A stretch of DNA of 60,181 bases from an uncultured Lachnospiraceae bacterium (GCA_910584785.1 CAJUDX010000011.1:3137-63317); one strand, 5' to 3'; positions 8,275 to 16,763 are shown, counted from the first letter of the stretch. Made by a program: numbers and translations. Notes: a model not told the origin generated them from the sequence alone.

Positions 8275-9711
8275 CTACATCCTGTCCTTATTTGTCCCGA
8301 CAACAAGCGCTGAATTGCCGCCGCTCTTGGTTATCTTCTGCATATCCAGGGAAAGCTCCCGGGATAAAATCTCCATGGTCTTAGGGGAGCAAAAACCTGC
8401 CTGGCAGCGCCCCATCCCTGCCCGCGTCCTGCGCTTTATCCCGTCCAGGGACTTTGCGCCCAAAGGACGATGAATCGCATCCAGAATTTCCCCTTCCGTC
8501 ACCATCTCACAGCGGCAGATAATATTTCCGTAGGCAGGCTGCTCGTTTATCAGGGCATTTCTCTCATCGATAGAAAGTGTTTCCGGGTTAAGAATCCCCT
8601 TCCTTGTGGCAATGAAATCGGTTTTTTCTTCCAGGTTTAAAATCCCCCTCACAAGATCTGCCACCATACAGCCAATCGCAGGGCTACTGGTAAGTCCCGG
8701 CGACTCGATCCCCGCACAGTCCACAAACCCAGGAACATCTTTAAGCTCCTCAATTATAAATTCATGCCCTTCCTGATGTGCCCTGAGCCCCGCAAAGGAG
8801 GTAATCACCTGGCGCAGAGGAACGTTCTTTACCGTCACTGCACATTTTTTCGCTGCCTCATCAAGCCCTTCCCTGGTTGTATTCACGCCCTCCTTATCCT
8901 CAATATCAATCGCCGTCGGTCCGACAATCAGGTTTCCATGCACCGTAGGCGACACTAAAACCCCTTTTCCAAACTTATTTGGAAGTGCAAAAATCGTCCT
9001 TTTTACATGGCTGCCAGTCATCTTATCCAGCAGGAAATAATCTCCCCGGCGCGGGATAATCGTCATCTTTTTTTCGCTGACCATGTTGTGGATCTTATCC
9101 GCATAAACCCCTGCTGCATTGACCACACATCTTGCCTCAAAAACGCCCTGGTTTGTCTGCAGACGAAATCCGCCATCTATCGGTGCAATCCCTTCCACTT
9201 CCGTATTAAAGCGAAATTCTACCCCATTGGCACAGGCATTCTCTGCCAGGGCAATATTTAAGTGAAAAGGGCAGACAATCCCGCCTGTCGGCGCATACAG
9301 CGCAGCTACTGCATTGTCGGAAATATTCGGCTCCATGGAAACCAGTTCTTCCCGCCCGACAATCCTAAGTCCTTCAACACCGTTTTTCCTCCCCCGCTGC
9401 AAAAGATCTTCAAGCCCCGGAAGGTATTCCTTTTCTGTACAGACCACCAGTGAACCGTTTTGGATAAATTCAAAATCCAAATCCTTGGCAAGCCCAGCCA
9501 TCATCTTATTTCCCTCAACATTCAGCCTTGCCATCAGAGAACCATTCTCTGCATCATAGCCCGCATGGACAATGGCACTGTTCGCCTTGGAGGTGCCACA
9601 GCAAACATCTTCTTCTTTTTCCAGCACGCAGGCGTGAACCCGGTAACGGGAAATTTCCCGCGCCGAAGCCGCCCCCGACACCCCTGCACCAATAATGATT
9701 ACATCATACAT
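8275..9711 (-). CDS. Glycerol-3-phosphate dehydrogenase-like flavoprotein with BFD [2Fe-2S] domain
   Basis: 478 residues. The N-terminus IIIGAGVSGAASAREIS binds FAD, and GTSKANSAIVHAGYD and AAGVYADKI are DAO-family signatures of GlpA/GlpD-type dehydrogenases. The C-terminal 90 residues hold a BFD-like cluster site (CRCEMVTEGEI, then GRCQAGFC). The enzyme would oxidise sn-glycerol 3-phosphate to dihydroxyacetone phosphate. It follows glpK and precedes the GlpB-like partner, as in anaerobic glycerol operons. No membrane anchor subunit is encoded nearby. Confidence 0.85.
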   Translation of the reverse strand: MYDVIIIGAGVSGAASAREISRYRVHACVLEKEEDVCCGTSKANSAIVHAGYDAENGSLMARLNVEGNKMMAGLAKDLDFEFIQNGSLVVCTEKEYLPGLEDLLQRGRKNGVEGLRIVGREELVSMEPNISDNAVAALYAPTGGIVCPFHLNIALAENACANGVEFRFNTEVEGIAPIDGGFRLQTNQGVFEARCVVNAAGVYADKIHNMVSEKKMTIIPRRGDYFLLDKMTGSHVKRTIFALPNKFGKGVLVSPTVHGNLIVGPTAIDIEDKEGVNTTREGLDEAAKKCAVTVKNVPLRQVITSFAGLRAHQEGHEFIIEELKDVPGFVDCAGIESPGLTSSPAIGCMVADLVRGILNLEEKTDFIATRKGILNPETLSIDERNALINEQPAYGNIICRCEMVTEGEILDAIHRPLGAKSLDGIKRRTRAGMGRCQAGFCSPKTMEILSRELSLDMQKITKSGGNSALVVGTNKDRM

Positions 9712-9741
9712 CCTCTGTCATCCTTTCTTCCATCCTCTTGA

Positions 9742-9809
9742 CTAATTTTTTTGCCCATCTAAACTAATTTTTTTGCCCATCCAAACTAATTTTCTTTTGC
9801 CCATCCAAA
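9742..9809 (-). repeat. Tandem duplication of the 3' end of glpK (24+22+22 bp)
   Basis: The last glpK codons and TAG stop (unit 9786-9809) are repeated twice downstream (9764-9785 and 9742-9763) as TTTRGATGGGCAAAAAAATTAG. Relative to the coding copy the two extra units lack two bases in the A-rich part. They lie wholly after the stop codon. Confidence 0.9.
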
Positions 9810-11282
9810 TGCGTATTTCACAGCCTTATTCCAGCCGTCGATTTTTTCTTTTCGTTCCTTGTCACTGATCGACGGCTGAAATACCCGGTCAATCGCCCAG
9901 TTTTTAATCACATCCTCCTTGCTCACCCAATAGCCCACAGCAAGCCCTGCCAGATAAGCTGCTCCCATTGCGGTTGTTTCCACGCATTTTGGGCGCTGCA
10001 CAGGAGCATTGATAATATCGGACTGTGACTGCATTAAAAAGTTATTGGCACTTGCACCGCCGTCAACCTTTAGCGCGGATAAATCAATCCCGGAATCTGC
10101 CTTCATTGCCTGAAGTACATCATTGGTCTGGTAAGCCAGGGATTCTAAGGTCGCCCGGATAATATGGTATTTATTCACTCCGCGGGTTATGCCGACAATC
10201 GTTCCCCTTGCATACTGATCCCAGTGCGGTGCTCCCAGCCCGGTAAATGCAGGGACGACATAACAGCCGTTGGTGTCCTTAACCTTATTTGCCATATACT
10301 CCGAATCCGGTGAAGAATCAATCAGACGCATTTCATCGCGCAGCCACTGAACCGCGGCTCCTGCCACAAAAATCGAACCTTCCAGTGCATAATTCACCTT
10401 TCCGTCCAATCCCCAGGCAATCGTCGTGACCAAGCCATTCTTGGAAAATACCGGCTTTTCTCCGGTATTCATCAGCAGGAAGCAGCCCGTTCCGTAAGTG
10501 TTTTTCGCATCACCCGGATGAAAACAGGTCTGTCCAAACAATGCTGCCTGCTGATCCCCTGCTGCCCCGGCAATCGGAATTGCACCGCCTAAAAACGAAG
10601 GATCTGCCTCGCCATATACACAGCTTGAGGGTTTTGCTTCCGGCAGCATACATCTGGGGATGTTTAATTCTGCCAGAATCTCCTCATCCCATTGCAGCGT
10701 TTTGATATTGAACAATAACGTCCTCGACGCATTGGTATAATCGGTAACATGAACCTTGCCTTTTGTCAGCTTCCAGATTAGCCAGGTTTCCACTGTGCCA
10801 AAGAGAAGCTCGCCCTTTTCGGCACGTTCCCGGACACCTTTTACATTGTCCAGAATCCATTTTAACTTGGTGCCGGAAAAATAGGCATCGATCACCAGCC
10901 CTGTTTTCTGCCGGAAGGTTTCCACCAGCCCCTTTTCTTTTAATGAATCGCAGTATTCCGATGTGCGGCGGCACTGCCAGACAATGGCATGATATACCGG
11001 CTCACCCGTTTGCCTGTCCCATACAATCGTTGTTTCCCGCTGATTGGTAATTCCAATAGCAGCAATATCCTCTGCCGCTGCCCCGATTTTATTCATGGCT
11101 TCCACTGCCACGCCTAACTGGGATGACCAGATTTCATTTGCATCATGCTCCACCCAGCCCGGTTTTGGAAAATACTGGGCGAACTCCTTCTGCGCCACGC
11201 TGCACATTTCGCCCTTTTCATTAAAGAAAATGCAGCGGTTGCTCGTAGTTCCTGCGTCAAGTGCCATTACATACTTTGCCAT
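9786..11282 (-). CDS. glpK: Glycerol kinase
   Basis: 498 residues, normal for GlpK. It phosphorylates glycerol to sn-glycerol 3-phosphate in the cytosol. FGGY-kinase features are clear: DAGTTSNRCIFF phosphate-binding loop near residue 9, GITNQRETTIVWDR, AYFSGTKLKWIL, GAAGDQQAALFGQ, GTGCFLLMNTG and LKVDGGASANNFLMQ. Start ATG 11282 has AAGAGGAGGATTTTT upstream. It follows glpP by 55 bases and precedes the dehydrogenase genes; no glpF facilitator is in the window. The 3' end has been duplicated downstream. Confidence 0.96.
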   Translation of the reverse strand: MAKYVMALDAGTTSNRCIFFNEKGEMCSVAQKEFAQYFPKPGWVEHDANEIWSSQLGVAVEAMNKIGAAAEDIAAIGITNQRETTIVWDRQTGEPVYHAIVWQCRRTSEYCDSLKEKGLVETFRQKTGLVIDAYFSGTKLKWILDNVKGVRERAEKGELLFGTVETWLIWKLTKGKVHVTDYTNASRTLLFNIKTLQWDEEILAELNIPRCMLPEAKPSSCVYGEADPSFLGGAIPIAGAAGDQQAALFGQTCFHPGDAKNTYGTGCFLLMNTGEKPVFSKNGLVTTIAWGLDGKVNYALEGSIFVAGAAVQWLRDEMRLIDSSPDSEYMANKVKDTNGCYVVPAFTGLGAPHWDQYARGTIVGITRGVNKYHIIRATLESLAYQTNDVLQAMKADSGIDLSALKVDGGASANNFLMQSQSDIINAPVQRPKCVETTAMGAAYLAGLAVGYWVSKEDVIKNWAIDRVFQPSISDKERKEKIDGWNKAVKYAFGWAKEN

Positions 11283-11337
11283 AAAAATCCTCCTCTTTTT
11301 TTATGATGCTGCTTACTTAATTTATAATAATGTTTAC

Positions 11338-11913
11338 TTACATTTTCCATATTTCCTGATTTGTCGAGGAAACGGAAATCGCCCCGGCATCCAGTGCTGC
11401 TACAATATCTTCTTTATCCGTTATCAAACCTCCGGCTATCACCTGTATTTTAACCATTTTGCAGATTTTTCTGATAATTTTGGGCATAACGCCCGGCAGA
11501 ATCTCAATAAAATCCGGGTGTACCATGGAGAGCTGCTTTTGTATATTTTCAAATGCCATGGAATCCAGAATAAAAAAACGCATTATGGTATACATCTCCA
11601 GTTCCTTCGCCCGCCGTATCATTGCCGGCTTTGTGGAAATAATACCGTCTGCCCCCGTCTGGCGCCGGATAAAATCCACAGCAATTTCTTTTATGCCAAG
11701 CCCGGAAATCAAGTCTACATGGACAATCGCCAGCTTGCCGGACTGCTTAACCTGCCTTACAATTTCTGCAATGCTGCAAATATCTCCATATAATATAAAA
11801 ATCACCTTAATATCTTCCAACTTGCAGCATTTTTCCAGTCCATCATTATCCTTAATTGCAGCAATAACCGGATTCGCTTCCACCATATCATAAAATTTCT
11901 GATCCATTCCCAA
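11338..11913 (-). CDS. glpP: Glycerol-3-phosphate-responsive antiterminator
   Basis: 191 residues with the GlpP TIM-barrel fold: NPVIAAIKDNDGLEKC at the N-terminus, VHVDLISGLG, VDFIRRQTGADGIISTKP, IEILPGVMP and VIAGGLITDKEDI. In Bacillus GlpP binds glycerol 3-phosphate and leader RNA and prevents termination upstream of glp genes. Here it is the first gene of its own operon, and a promoter plus hairpin terminator lie directly upstream, so autoregulation by antitermination is likely. The start codon at 11913 has a modest site (GAAGGTATATTGGGA). Confidence 0.92.
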   Translation of the reverse strand: MGMDQKFYDMVEANPVIAAIKDNDGLEKCCKLEDIKVIFILYGDICSIAEIVRQVKQSGKLAIVHVDLISGLGIKEIAVDFIRRQTGADGIISTKPAMIRRAKELEMYTIMRFFILDSMAFENIQKQLSMVHPDFIEILPGVMPKIIRKICKMVKIQVIAGGLITDKEDIVAALDAGAISVSSTNQEIWKM

Positions 11914-12001
11914 TATACCTTCACATTTCTTATTTTCTTACTTCTTATTTCTTACAAACAGTTCTTTTATTCAATCTTAACACATAATTAAAAAATCAGA
12001 C

Positions 12002-12016
12002 AGGACGCGTTTTCAT
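12002..12016 (-). promoter_or_regulatory. Possible cre (CcpA) site downstream of the glp promoter
   Basis: On the minus strand ATGAAAACGCGTCCT matches WTGNAANCGNWNNCW at all fixed positions but one. It lies in the transcribed leader between the terminator and glpP, where bound CcpA would act as a roadblock. Chance occurrence is possible. Confidence 0.35.
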
Positions 12017-12023
12017 ATGAATC

Positions 12024-12068
12024 AAAAAAGCATAGCACTAATCAACATTTCTGTTGCAATGCTATGCT
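12024..12068 (-). terminator. Leader terminator of the glp operon (GlpP target candidate)
   Basis: AGCATAGCA (12029-12037) pairs perfectly with TGCTATGCT (12060-12068), with a further CAAC/GTTG pairing inside the loop. On the minus strand the stem is followed by six T. It lies between the promoter at 12109-12137 and the glpP start, so it is a conditional terminator in the leader. It could also serve to end the Rpn-family gene upstream. Confidence 0.8.
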
Positions 12069-12108
12069 CTCTCATCTCAGCATGTTTTTGTTCTCTTTTT
12101 CTTCAACA

Positions 12109-12137
12109 AATATAGCATACTGCACATATATTATCAA
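12109..12137 (-). promoter_or_regulatory. glp operon promoter
   Basis: Minus-strand TTGATA (12132-12137) and TATATT (12109-12114) are separated by exactly 17 bases. Transcription would start near 12102, giving a leader of about 190 bases before glpP that includes the terminator hairpin. Confidence 0.75.
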
Positions 12138-12393
12138 GAGAAAAATATATTTTCTGTAAATTAACCATTTTTCCCTCAAAAGCACCAAGCAATTTTAGGA
12201 GGTTTTTACAAAAATTTTGTTATTTTTTTATCATTTCTTTGTGCGTATTTCTTTTTTGTGCATATTTTTTTCATACCCACTTTTGAACATTCCAATCCAT
12301 ACCGCATCAGCCCACGACTTAATCATTCAAATCTACCTTGTGTACGATGTCGGGATATTATATCACCCCTTTTCTTTCCCTAATATACCCACT

Positions 12394-13428
12394 TCATTCC
12401 ATCTTTGAATATTTTTCATAGTACTGAGCAGCTTCCTTTTCAGTCAACTGATAATGCTTTTTCAGCTTTATTATTATTTTTTCTTTTGGAACACTTTCTT
12501 CAATATTATCTATAATAAATATACGTATACTTTCTATTCTTTCTGCTGCTCTTCCCCTTGCTTCTCCCTGCACTTCTCCTTCTGCTCTTCCTTCTGCCCT
12601 TCCTTCTGCTTTTCCTTCTGCTTTTCCTTCTGCCCTTCCTTCTGCCCTTCCTTCTGCCCTTCCTTCTGCTCTTCCTTCTGCCCTTCCTTCTGCCCTTCCT
12701 TCTGCCCTTCCTTCTGCCCTTCCTATTTGTTTTGCTTCCAGCATAATCTGGTTATAATCCCGGATAGCCTTTTCTCTGGCCTCGTATTCCAGCCGCTTTT
12801 CTTCATCCTGACTGATGACCTGTAAATGCTTATAGGCACTTCCGATATATGCATTTTTTTCTGCCAGCATGTCAAACTCCTCCTTTCGCTCTGCACGGAT
12901 AAACTTTCCCCATAATTCTATATCACTGCTGTCCTCTCGTAATTCTTTTGGCAATTTAGGAAGTTCCAGTACATGAAACTCCATCTTATCCGTATACAGA
13001 AAATGCCGTGAATCCTCCCGGATATGAAAACAGGAATAAAACTCAGGATCATGTTCAAATAGTTTAAAATCTAAAATGCTGATACTTACACATTTCTTAA
13101 ACACGGTATAATCTTCCCCGGCGCTAATCTGTTCCGTATACATCTTCGCCAGATAAAATAATGCCCGGTCTGCCCAGATATTCATTGCGGCAAGCTGAAT
13201 TTCAATATCAATTTCGGTGTTATTATTCATCAGGATTCTTACATCTAAAATCCCAAGCTTTTCCTTCTCGCTCTGTTTTCTAAGATTGGTATTAAGTATC
13301 TGTATCTCCTTAATCTCTTCTGGTTTTAATTTCAATATTGCTGACAGAAAACCAATCCTGGCCTTCTCATCCATCATGATCTCTTTAAACGCATAGTCTA
13401 CACGAGGCTTCATTAAAAATTCTGTCAT
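12394..13428 (-). CDS. Rpn/PD-(D/E)XK nuclease-family protein with RAEG repeat tail
   Basis: 344 residues. The N-terminal two thirds is the PDDEXK-type 'Rpn recombination-promoting nuclease / putative transposase' domain: MKPRVDYAFKEIM, FLSAILKL, LDVRILMNNNTEIDIEIQ holding the acidic residues of the nuclease core, then WADRALFYLAKMY. Residues 237-284 are 12 copies of RAEG/KAEG, followed by RGRAAERIESI and a short helical end. Such repeat linkers are common in this family. Rpn proteins can nick DNA and promote recombination, and recent work on others points to phage defence; activity here is not shown. It stands alone between glpP and galT. Confidence 0.85.
   Translation of the reverse strand: MTEFLMKPRVDYAFKEIMMDEKARIGFLSAILKLKPEEIKEIQILNTNLRKQSEKEKLGILDVRILMNNNTEIDIEIQLAAMNIWADRALFYLAKMYTEQISAGEDYTVFKKCVSISILDFKLFEHDPEFYSCFHIREDSRHFLYTDKMEFHVLELPKLPKELREDSSDIELWGKFIRAERKEEFDMLAEKNAYIGSAYKHLQVISQDEEKRLEYEAREKAIRDYNQIMLEAKQIGRAEGRAEGRAEGRAEGRAEGRAEGRAEGRAEGKAEGKAEGRAEGRAEGEVQGEARGRAAERIESIRIFIIDNIEESVPKEKIIIKLKKHYQLTEKEAAQYYEKYSKME
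12577..12720 (-). repeat. 12 x 12-bp in-frame RAEG repeat
   Basis: Twelve 12-base units encode RAEG eight times, KAEG twice and RAEG twice. Several units are identical at base level, so slippage is likely. Length variation would change the charged linker in whole four-residue steps. Confidence 0.92.
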
Positions 13429-13629
13429 CTGCTGTTTCCCCCATTCTTTCTATTTCTATTCTTCTGTAAGTAATCTTTCTTTTATCACACCTTGCTTTTC
13501 TGGTCTGCTTTTTGGTTTTCATGCATACCAGATTAAGCACATTTCCCTTTCTCATTCGCTGTTCTTTCTATATACTAAGAGTATAGCATATCTGTTCTAC
13601 AAAAGCCATGCAAAACCAAATCAAATTTT

Positions 13630-13825
13630 GCAAACCTGTCATGGCAGTTTGCTACATGCATTGCCGGGACTCCCCAAGCTCCGTACGGATTGGACCATAA
13701 CCTTTTCGTCAAAAACAATTCCTTCCTCTTCAAGCTGTGTTTTAAACCGGTAACATGTCACGTCCTTTAAGCTCTTCATTTCCACGGGGAACGAGCATGA
13801 CAGCCGGACATTTAAAACACTGTAT
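13630..13825 (-). pseudogene. Unrecognised frameshifted coding remnant
   Basis: On the minus strand one frame reads MLVPRGNEELKGRDM and stops. Shifting by one base continues as CYRFKTQLEEEGIVFDEK, then VMVQSVRSLGSPGNAC. Composition is protein-like in both pieces, and the join is consistent with a single-base frameshift. I do not recognise the family. It may be only a chance pair of frames. Confidence 0.35.
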
Positions 13826-13883
13826 GATAAGATAAAAACCTATTCGCCCTGATATTATCAATCGACAGATAAAAATAACATGC

Positions 13884-13917
13884 AAAAAAGGACACCACCA
13901 TCTGATAGTGTCCCTTT
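13884..13917 (-). terminator. Terminator of galT
   Basis: GGACAC (13890-13895) pairs with GTGTCC (13908-13913), extended by flanking A/T pairs. The minus strand ends in six T. It is 62 bases beyond the galT stop. Confidence 0.8.
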
Positions 13918-13978
13918 CTATAGAATATATTAAACCCATCCCTTTACCGTCATCTGCAACGGATATTTTCCTTCTTAC

Positions 13979-15487
13979 TTACTTCTCCAAGAATCCAACA
14001 CTTGTCAAAAACCGCCCAAAGGCTTCCCGTCCCGATGTATTGCACTTATAAACGCCGGCATCTTCGAGAACCCGCGCAAAGACATTGCCTACTTCTTCCT
14101 GCAGAATCCCGGTGATATTTTCCTTTGTGATTTTTTCATATTTCGGAACAAACTCGTCCACCCAGTCGGCATGCTTGGCAAGCAGTTCATCGCCTCGAAT
14201 ATCTCTGCCTTCCACAATCGCCTCGCCCAGTTTTGTCAGTTCTTCCTTTAAGCGGGACGGCAGCACTGCCAGACCCATCACTTCAATTAAGCCAATATTT
14301 TCCTTCTTAATATGGTGCAGTTCCTGATGCGGATGGTAAACGCCCAGGGGGAATTCTTCGGTGGTGATATTATTGCGCAGCACCAGATCCAGTTCAAATC
14401 GATCTCCGTTTTTCCGGGCAATGGGGGTGATGGTATTGTGCGGTTCTCCGTCGGTTTCAGCAAAGACAAAGGCTTCTTCATCCGTGTAGCCCCGCCATGC
14501 CTTTAATATCAAATCAGCCAGGTCAGTCAGGCGGCTGCTGTCTTTTGCCCGCAGACGAAGTACAGACATCGGCCAGTACACAATACCGGCTTCTACATCC
14601 TCAAACCCCTCCATCATAAATAATTTCTCCATCGGGGCTTTTGCCATGGCAAAGGTATAATGTCCGCCCTGGAAATGGTCATGGCTTAAAATGGAACCGC
14701 CGACAATAGGCAGATCCGCATTTGAACCAAGGAAGTAATGGGGGAAAAGCTTTACAAAATCAAACAGCTTGACAAAGGCTGCTTTTTCAATCTTCATCGG
14801 CACATGCTGACCGTTAAAGACAATACAGTGCTCATTGTAATAAACATAAGGAGAATACTGGAAACCCCACCCGCTGTTATTGATGGTAATGGGGATGATG
14901 CGGTGGTTATTTCTGGCAGGGTGGTTTACACGACCGGCATAGCCTACATTTTCCATACATAACAGACACTTGGGGTAGCCGCTCTGCTTGGCATTTTTTG
15001 CCGCTGCAATGGCTTTCGGGTCTTTTTCCGGCTTGGACAGATTAATAGTAATGTCCAAATCTCCGTATTTTGTGGCAGTCTTCCACTTTAAGTCCTTACC
15101 TACCCGATAACGGCGTATGTAGTCGGAATCCTGGCTGAGCTGGTAAAAATAGTCGGTTGCTTCCTTGGGCGACTGTTCATAGCGGCTCCAGAACTCTTTT
15201 ATCACCTCACTTGGGCGGGGCATCAGACAGTTCATCAGGCGCGTATCCAGCAAATCCCGGTATACCACGCTGTTTTCCTGCAATACGCCAGTTTCATGCG
15301 CACTGTCCAGCAGTTCCTTTAACGTAGCTTCCAGATCAATCTCTGCGTCTGCTGCCTCCGGTTCATTATACTCGTCCAGCTTTAATACATCCAAAATCTG
15401 GTTTACTGCATAAATTTTATCTTCTTCCTTCAGCAATCCCTTTTGGAATCCGTACTCGACCAGATTTTTAATTGCTTGATCAACCAT
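13979..15487 (-). CDS. galT: UDP-glucose--hexose-1-phosphate uridylyltransferase, class II
   Basis: 502 residues, the size of the Gram-positive class II GalT. It transfers UMP between UDP-glucose and galactose 1-phosphate in the Leloir pathway. Visible marks are CLLCMENVGYAGR, NHRIIPITINNSGWGFQYSPY and SHDHFQGGHY with the catalytic His, and EPHNTITPIARK. Start ATG 15487 follows AACAGGAGGATTTGGG. galK and galE are not adjacent. The lacZ gene 4 kb away would supply galactose, but it is transcribed separately. Confidence 0.95.
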   Translation of the reverse strand: MVDQAIKNLVEYGFQKGLLKEEDKIYAVNQILDVLKLDEYNEPEAADAEIDLEATLKELLDSAHETGVLQENSVVYRDLLDTRLMNCLMPRPSEVIKEFWSRYEQSPKEATDYFYQLSQDSDYIRRYRVGKDLKWKTATKYGDLDITINLSKPEKDPKAIAAAKNAKQSGYPKCLLCMENVGYAGRVNHPARNNHRIIPITINNSGWGFQYSPYVYYNEHCIVFNGQHVPMKIEKAAFVKLFDFVKLFPHYFLGSNADLPIVGGSILSHDHFQGGHYTFAMAKAPMEKLFMMEGFEDVEAGIVYWPMSVLRLRAKDSSRLTDLADLILKAWRGYTDEEAFVFAETDGEPHNTITPIARKNGDRFELDLVLRNNITTEEFPLGVYHPHQELHHIKKENIGLIEVMGLAVLPSRLKEELTKLGEAIVEGRDIRGDELLAKHADWVDEFVPKYEKITKENITGILQEEVGNVFARVLEDAGVYKCNTSGREAFGRFLTSVGFLEK

Positions 15488-15579
15488 ATCCCAAATCCTC
15501 CTGTTTTGTTATTTATTTCATTATAACGCTTAACAGGAAAAAAAGAAATGCAAAAAAGTTGTGGAATACTATATTTTTG

Positions 15580-15669
15580 TTGACAATATTCTTACTGACA
15601 ATATTCTTGCCGGCAGTATTCTTACTGGCAATATTCTTGCCGGCAGTATTCTTACTGGCAATATTTTTT
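15580..15669. repeat. 6 x 15-bp tandem repeat
   Basis: Six 15-base units alternating between CTGGCAATATTCTTG and CCGGCAGTATTCTTA types, starting 16 bases after the MFS remnant stop and ending before galT. Read on the minus strand the array is open and gives a five-residue periodic peptide (SKNTA, GKNIA), but no start signal supports translation. Confidence 0.9.
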
Positions 15670-15685
15670 TCGGGAAACGCTGTGC

Positions 15686-15913
15686 TTACCGCGTTTCCCC
15701 TGGTTTGCGGATCAAAAAGCTGCAGGCTAATGCACAGATAAACAGACCGAAAATCATCCAAAACGGGGAAAGGTAAGAACCGGAGGAGGTTCGCAGCCAG
15801 CCAAACTCAGTTTCCAATGGCTGGATAAAAATTGACCATGCATAACTCACTCCCAAAAAAATCAACAAAATAAACCCCACAATTCCATAAAACAACCGAA
15901 TTTTATTGTTCAT
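15686..15913 (-). pseudogene. OFA-type MFS transporter with central deletion
   Basis: 75 codons. The first 42 (RLFYGIVGFILLIFLGVSYA, then WSIFIQPLETEFGWLRT) are the start of an oxalate/formate-antiporter-type MFS protein: helix 1 and the periplasmic loop. The following SGSYLSPFWMIFGLFICALA and CSFLIRKP look like the last helix of the same kind of protein, which is normally about 400 residues. The gene therefore keeps both ends and lacks roughly ten helices, without a frame change. A good promoter (15958-15987) remains upstream. A two-helix membrane peptide could still be made. Confidence 0.75.
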
Positions 15914-15957
15914 TTCTTTTCACTCCCTGTACTTTCTCTACGAAATTATTCGCATGT

Positions 15958-15987
15958 ACTATACAATTTCCAGAGATTGAATGTCAA
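15958..15987 (-). promoter_or_regulatory. Promoter of MFS remnant
   Basis: Minus-strand TTGACA (15982-15987), 18-base spacer, TATAGT (15958-15963), with TG directly before the -10. Confidence 0.65.
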
Positions 15988-16107
15988 TTTTTTCTTTCTC
16001 CTTTGTTATAAATGACAACTAATACCCTTTCTGATTATCAATATTTACAATATCAATAGTTACCATTCAATACTTACCATTGAAATCCTTATCTTTCTGT
16101 TTCTCAT

Positions 16108-16632
16108 TCAAATGTTTACCAGTTTGTGGATTCTCTGGACAATCATCCCCCCTAAAAGCCCAATCAAAGCCCCCGCAACCGTTCCCGCAGCCAGAAGCAC
16201 CGGCAGATAGGAAAATACGCCCAGTGTCTGCACGGTAAACGCAGCTATGGAAAGCTGACCGATATTGTGACCCACACCGCCGATAATACTCACGCCCACT
16301 GAACCAAACCAACCGCTTTTTTTGCCGAGAAGCATCAGCACCAGGCTTAATGCGGCACCGGCAAGGCTGTAGATCATGCTGTACATATTTCCAAAGGTAA
16401 ATCCTGTCAGGACAATGCGCAAAAGGTTGACTGCAACTGTTCCGGGAACACCGATGGTATATAATCCCACCATCGTTACCAGATTTGCCAGACCCAGTTT
16501 AACTCCAGGGACACCTAACGAAATGGGAATTAATGTTTCAACATAGCTAAACACCATTGCCAGAGCCAACAAAAGGCCATATATGGCGACATTGGCGGAG
16601 GGATGCTCCCTTTTTAATTTACTTTTTGCCAT
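16108..16632 (-). CDS. Gx transporter family / HepI-like membrane protein
   Basis: 174 residues, five or six hydrophobic helices. The segment LGVPGVKLGLANLVTMVGLY and the glycine-rich GVSIIGGVGHNIGQL match the family annotated as 'Gx transporter' or 'heptaprenyl diphosphate synthase component I', which resembles the S-component of ECF vitamin transporters. It should be an integral membrane protein; substrate unknown. In many Clostridia it is next to a NusG-II-domain protein, but here the neighbours are an MFS remnant and a GltD-like oxidoreductase. The start at 16632 has AAAAGGATGAAAAA. Confidence 0.8.
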   Translation of the reverse strand: MAKSKLKREHPSANVAIYGLLLALAMVFSYVETLIPISLGVPGVKLGLANLVTMVGLYTIGVPGTVAVNLLRIVLTGFTFGNMYSMIYSLAGAALSLVLMLLGKKSGWFGSVGVSIIGGVGHNIGQLSIAAFTVQTLGVFSYLPVLLAAGTVAGALIGLLGGMIVQRIHKLVNI

Positions 16633-16763
16633 TTTTTCATCCTTTTCTTTTCAACGATATCCAAGTATTCGCAGTATACTATCGATGCCGTCAGCGGAAG
16701 CTTGTCTGATTTACGTCGAGACGGAATGATTCACCATGGTACAAATGTGCTGTTCAAATTATC

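Larger units (their letters stand above)
13429..13978. other. 550-base intergenic region before the Rpn gene
   Basis: Holds the upstream region of the Rpn-family gene, an unrecognised coding remnant (13630-13825) and the galT terminator (13884-13917). Nothing else is visible. Confidence 0.5.

Noticed and set aside
11044..11793. 249-residue plus-strand frame
   Set aside because: Antisense to glpP and the start of glpK, both clear family members.
12454..12825. 123-residue plus-strand frame rich in Cys, Phe and Ser (FCPSFCPS repeats)
   Set aside because: It is the complement of the RAEG repeat in the Rpn-family gene. No ribosome-binding site and no protein-like composition.
13742..13939. 65-residue minus-strand frame
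   Set aside because: Runs through the galT terminator. Only its last part resembles protein, and that is reported as part of an unrecognised remnant.
15513..15761. 82-residue minus-strand frame across the 15-bp array
   Set aside because: Overlaps the MFS remnant in another frame, has no ribosome-binding site, and its open state follows from the 15-base period.
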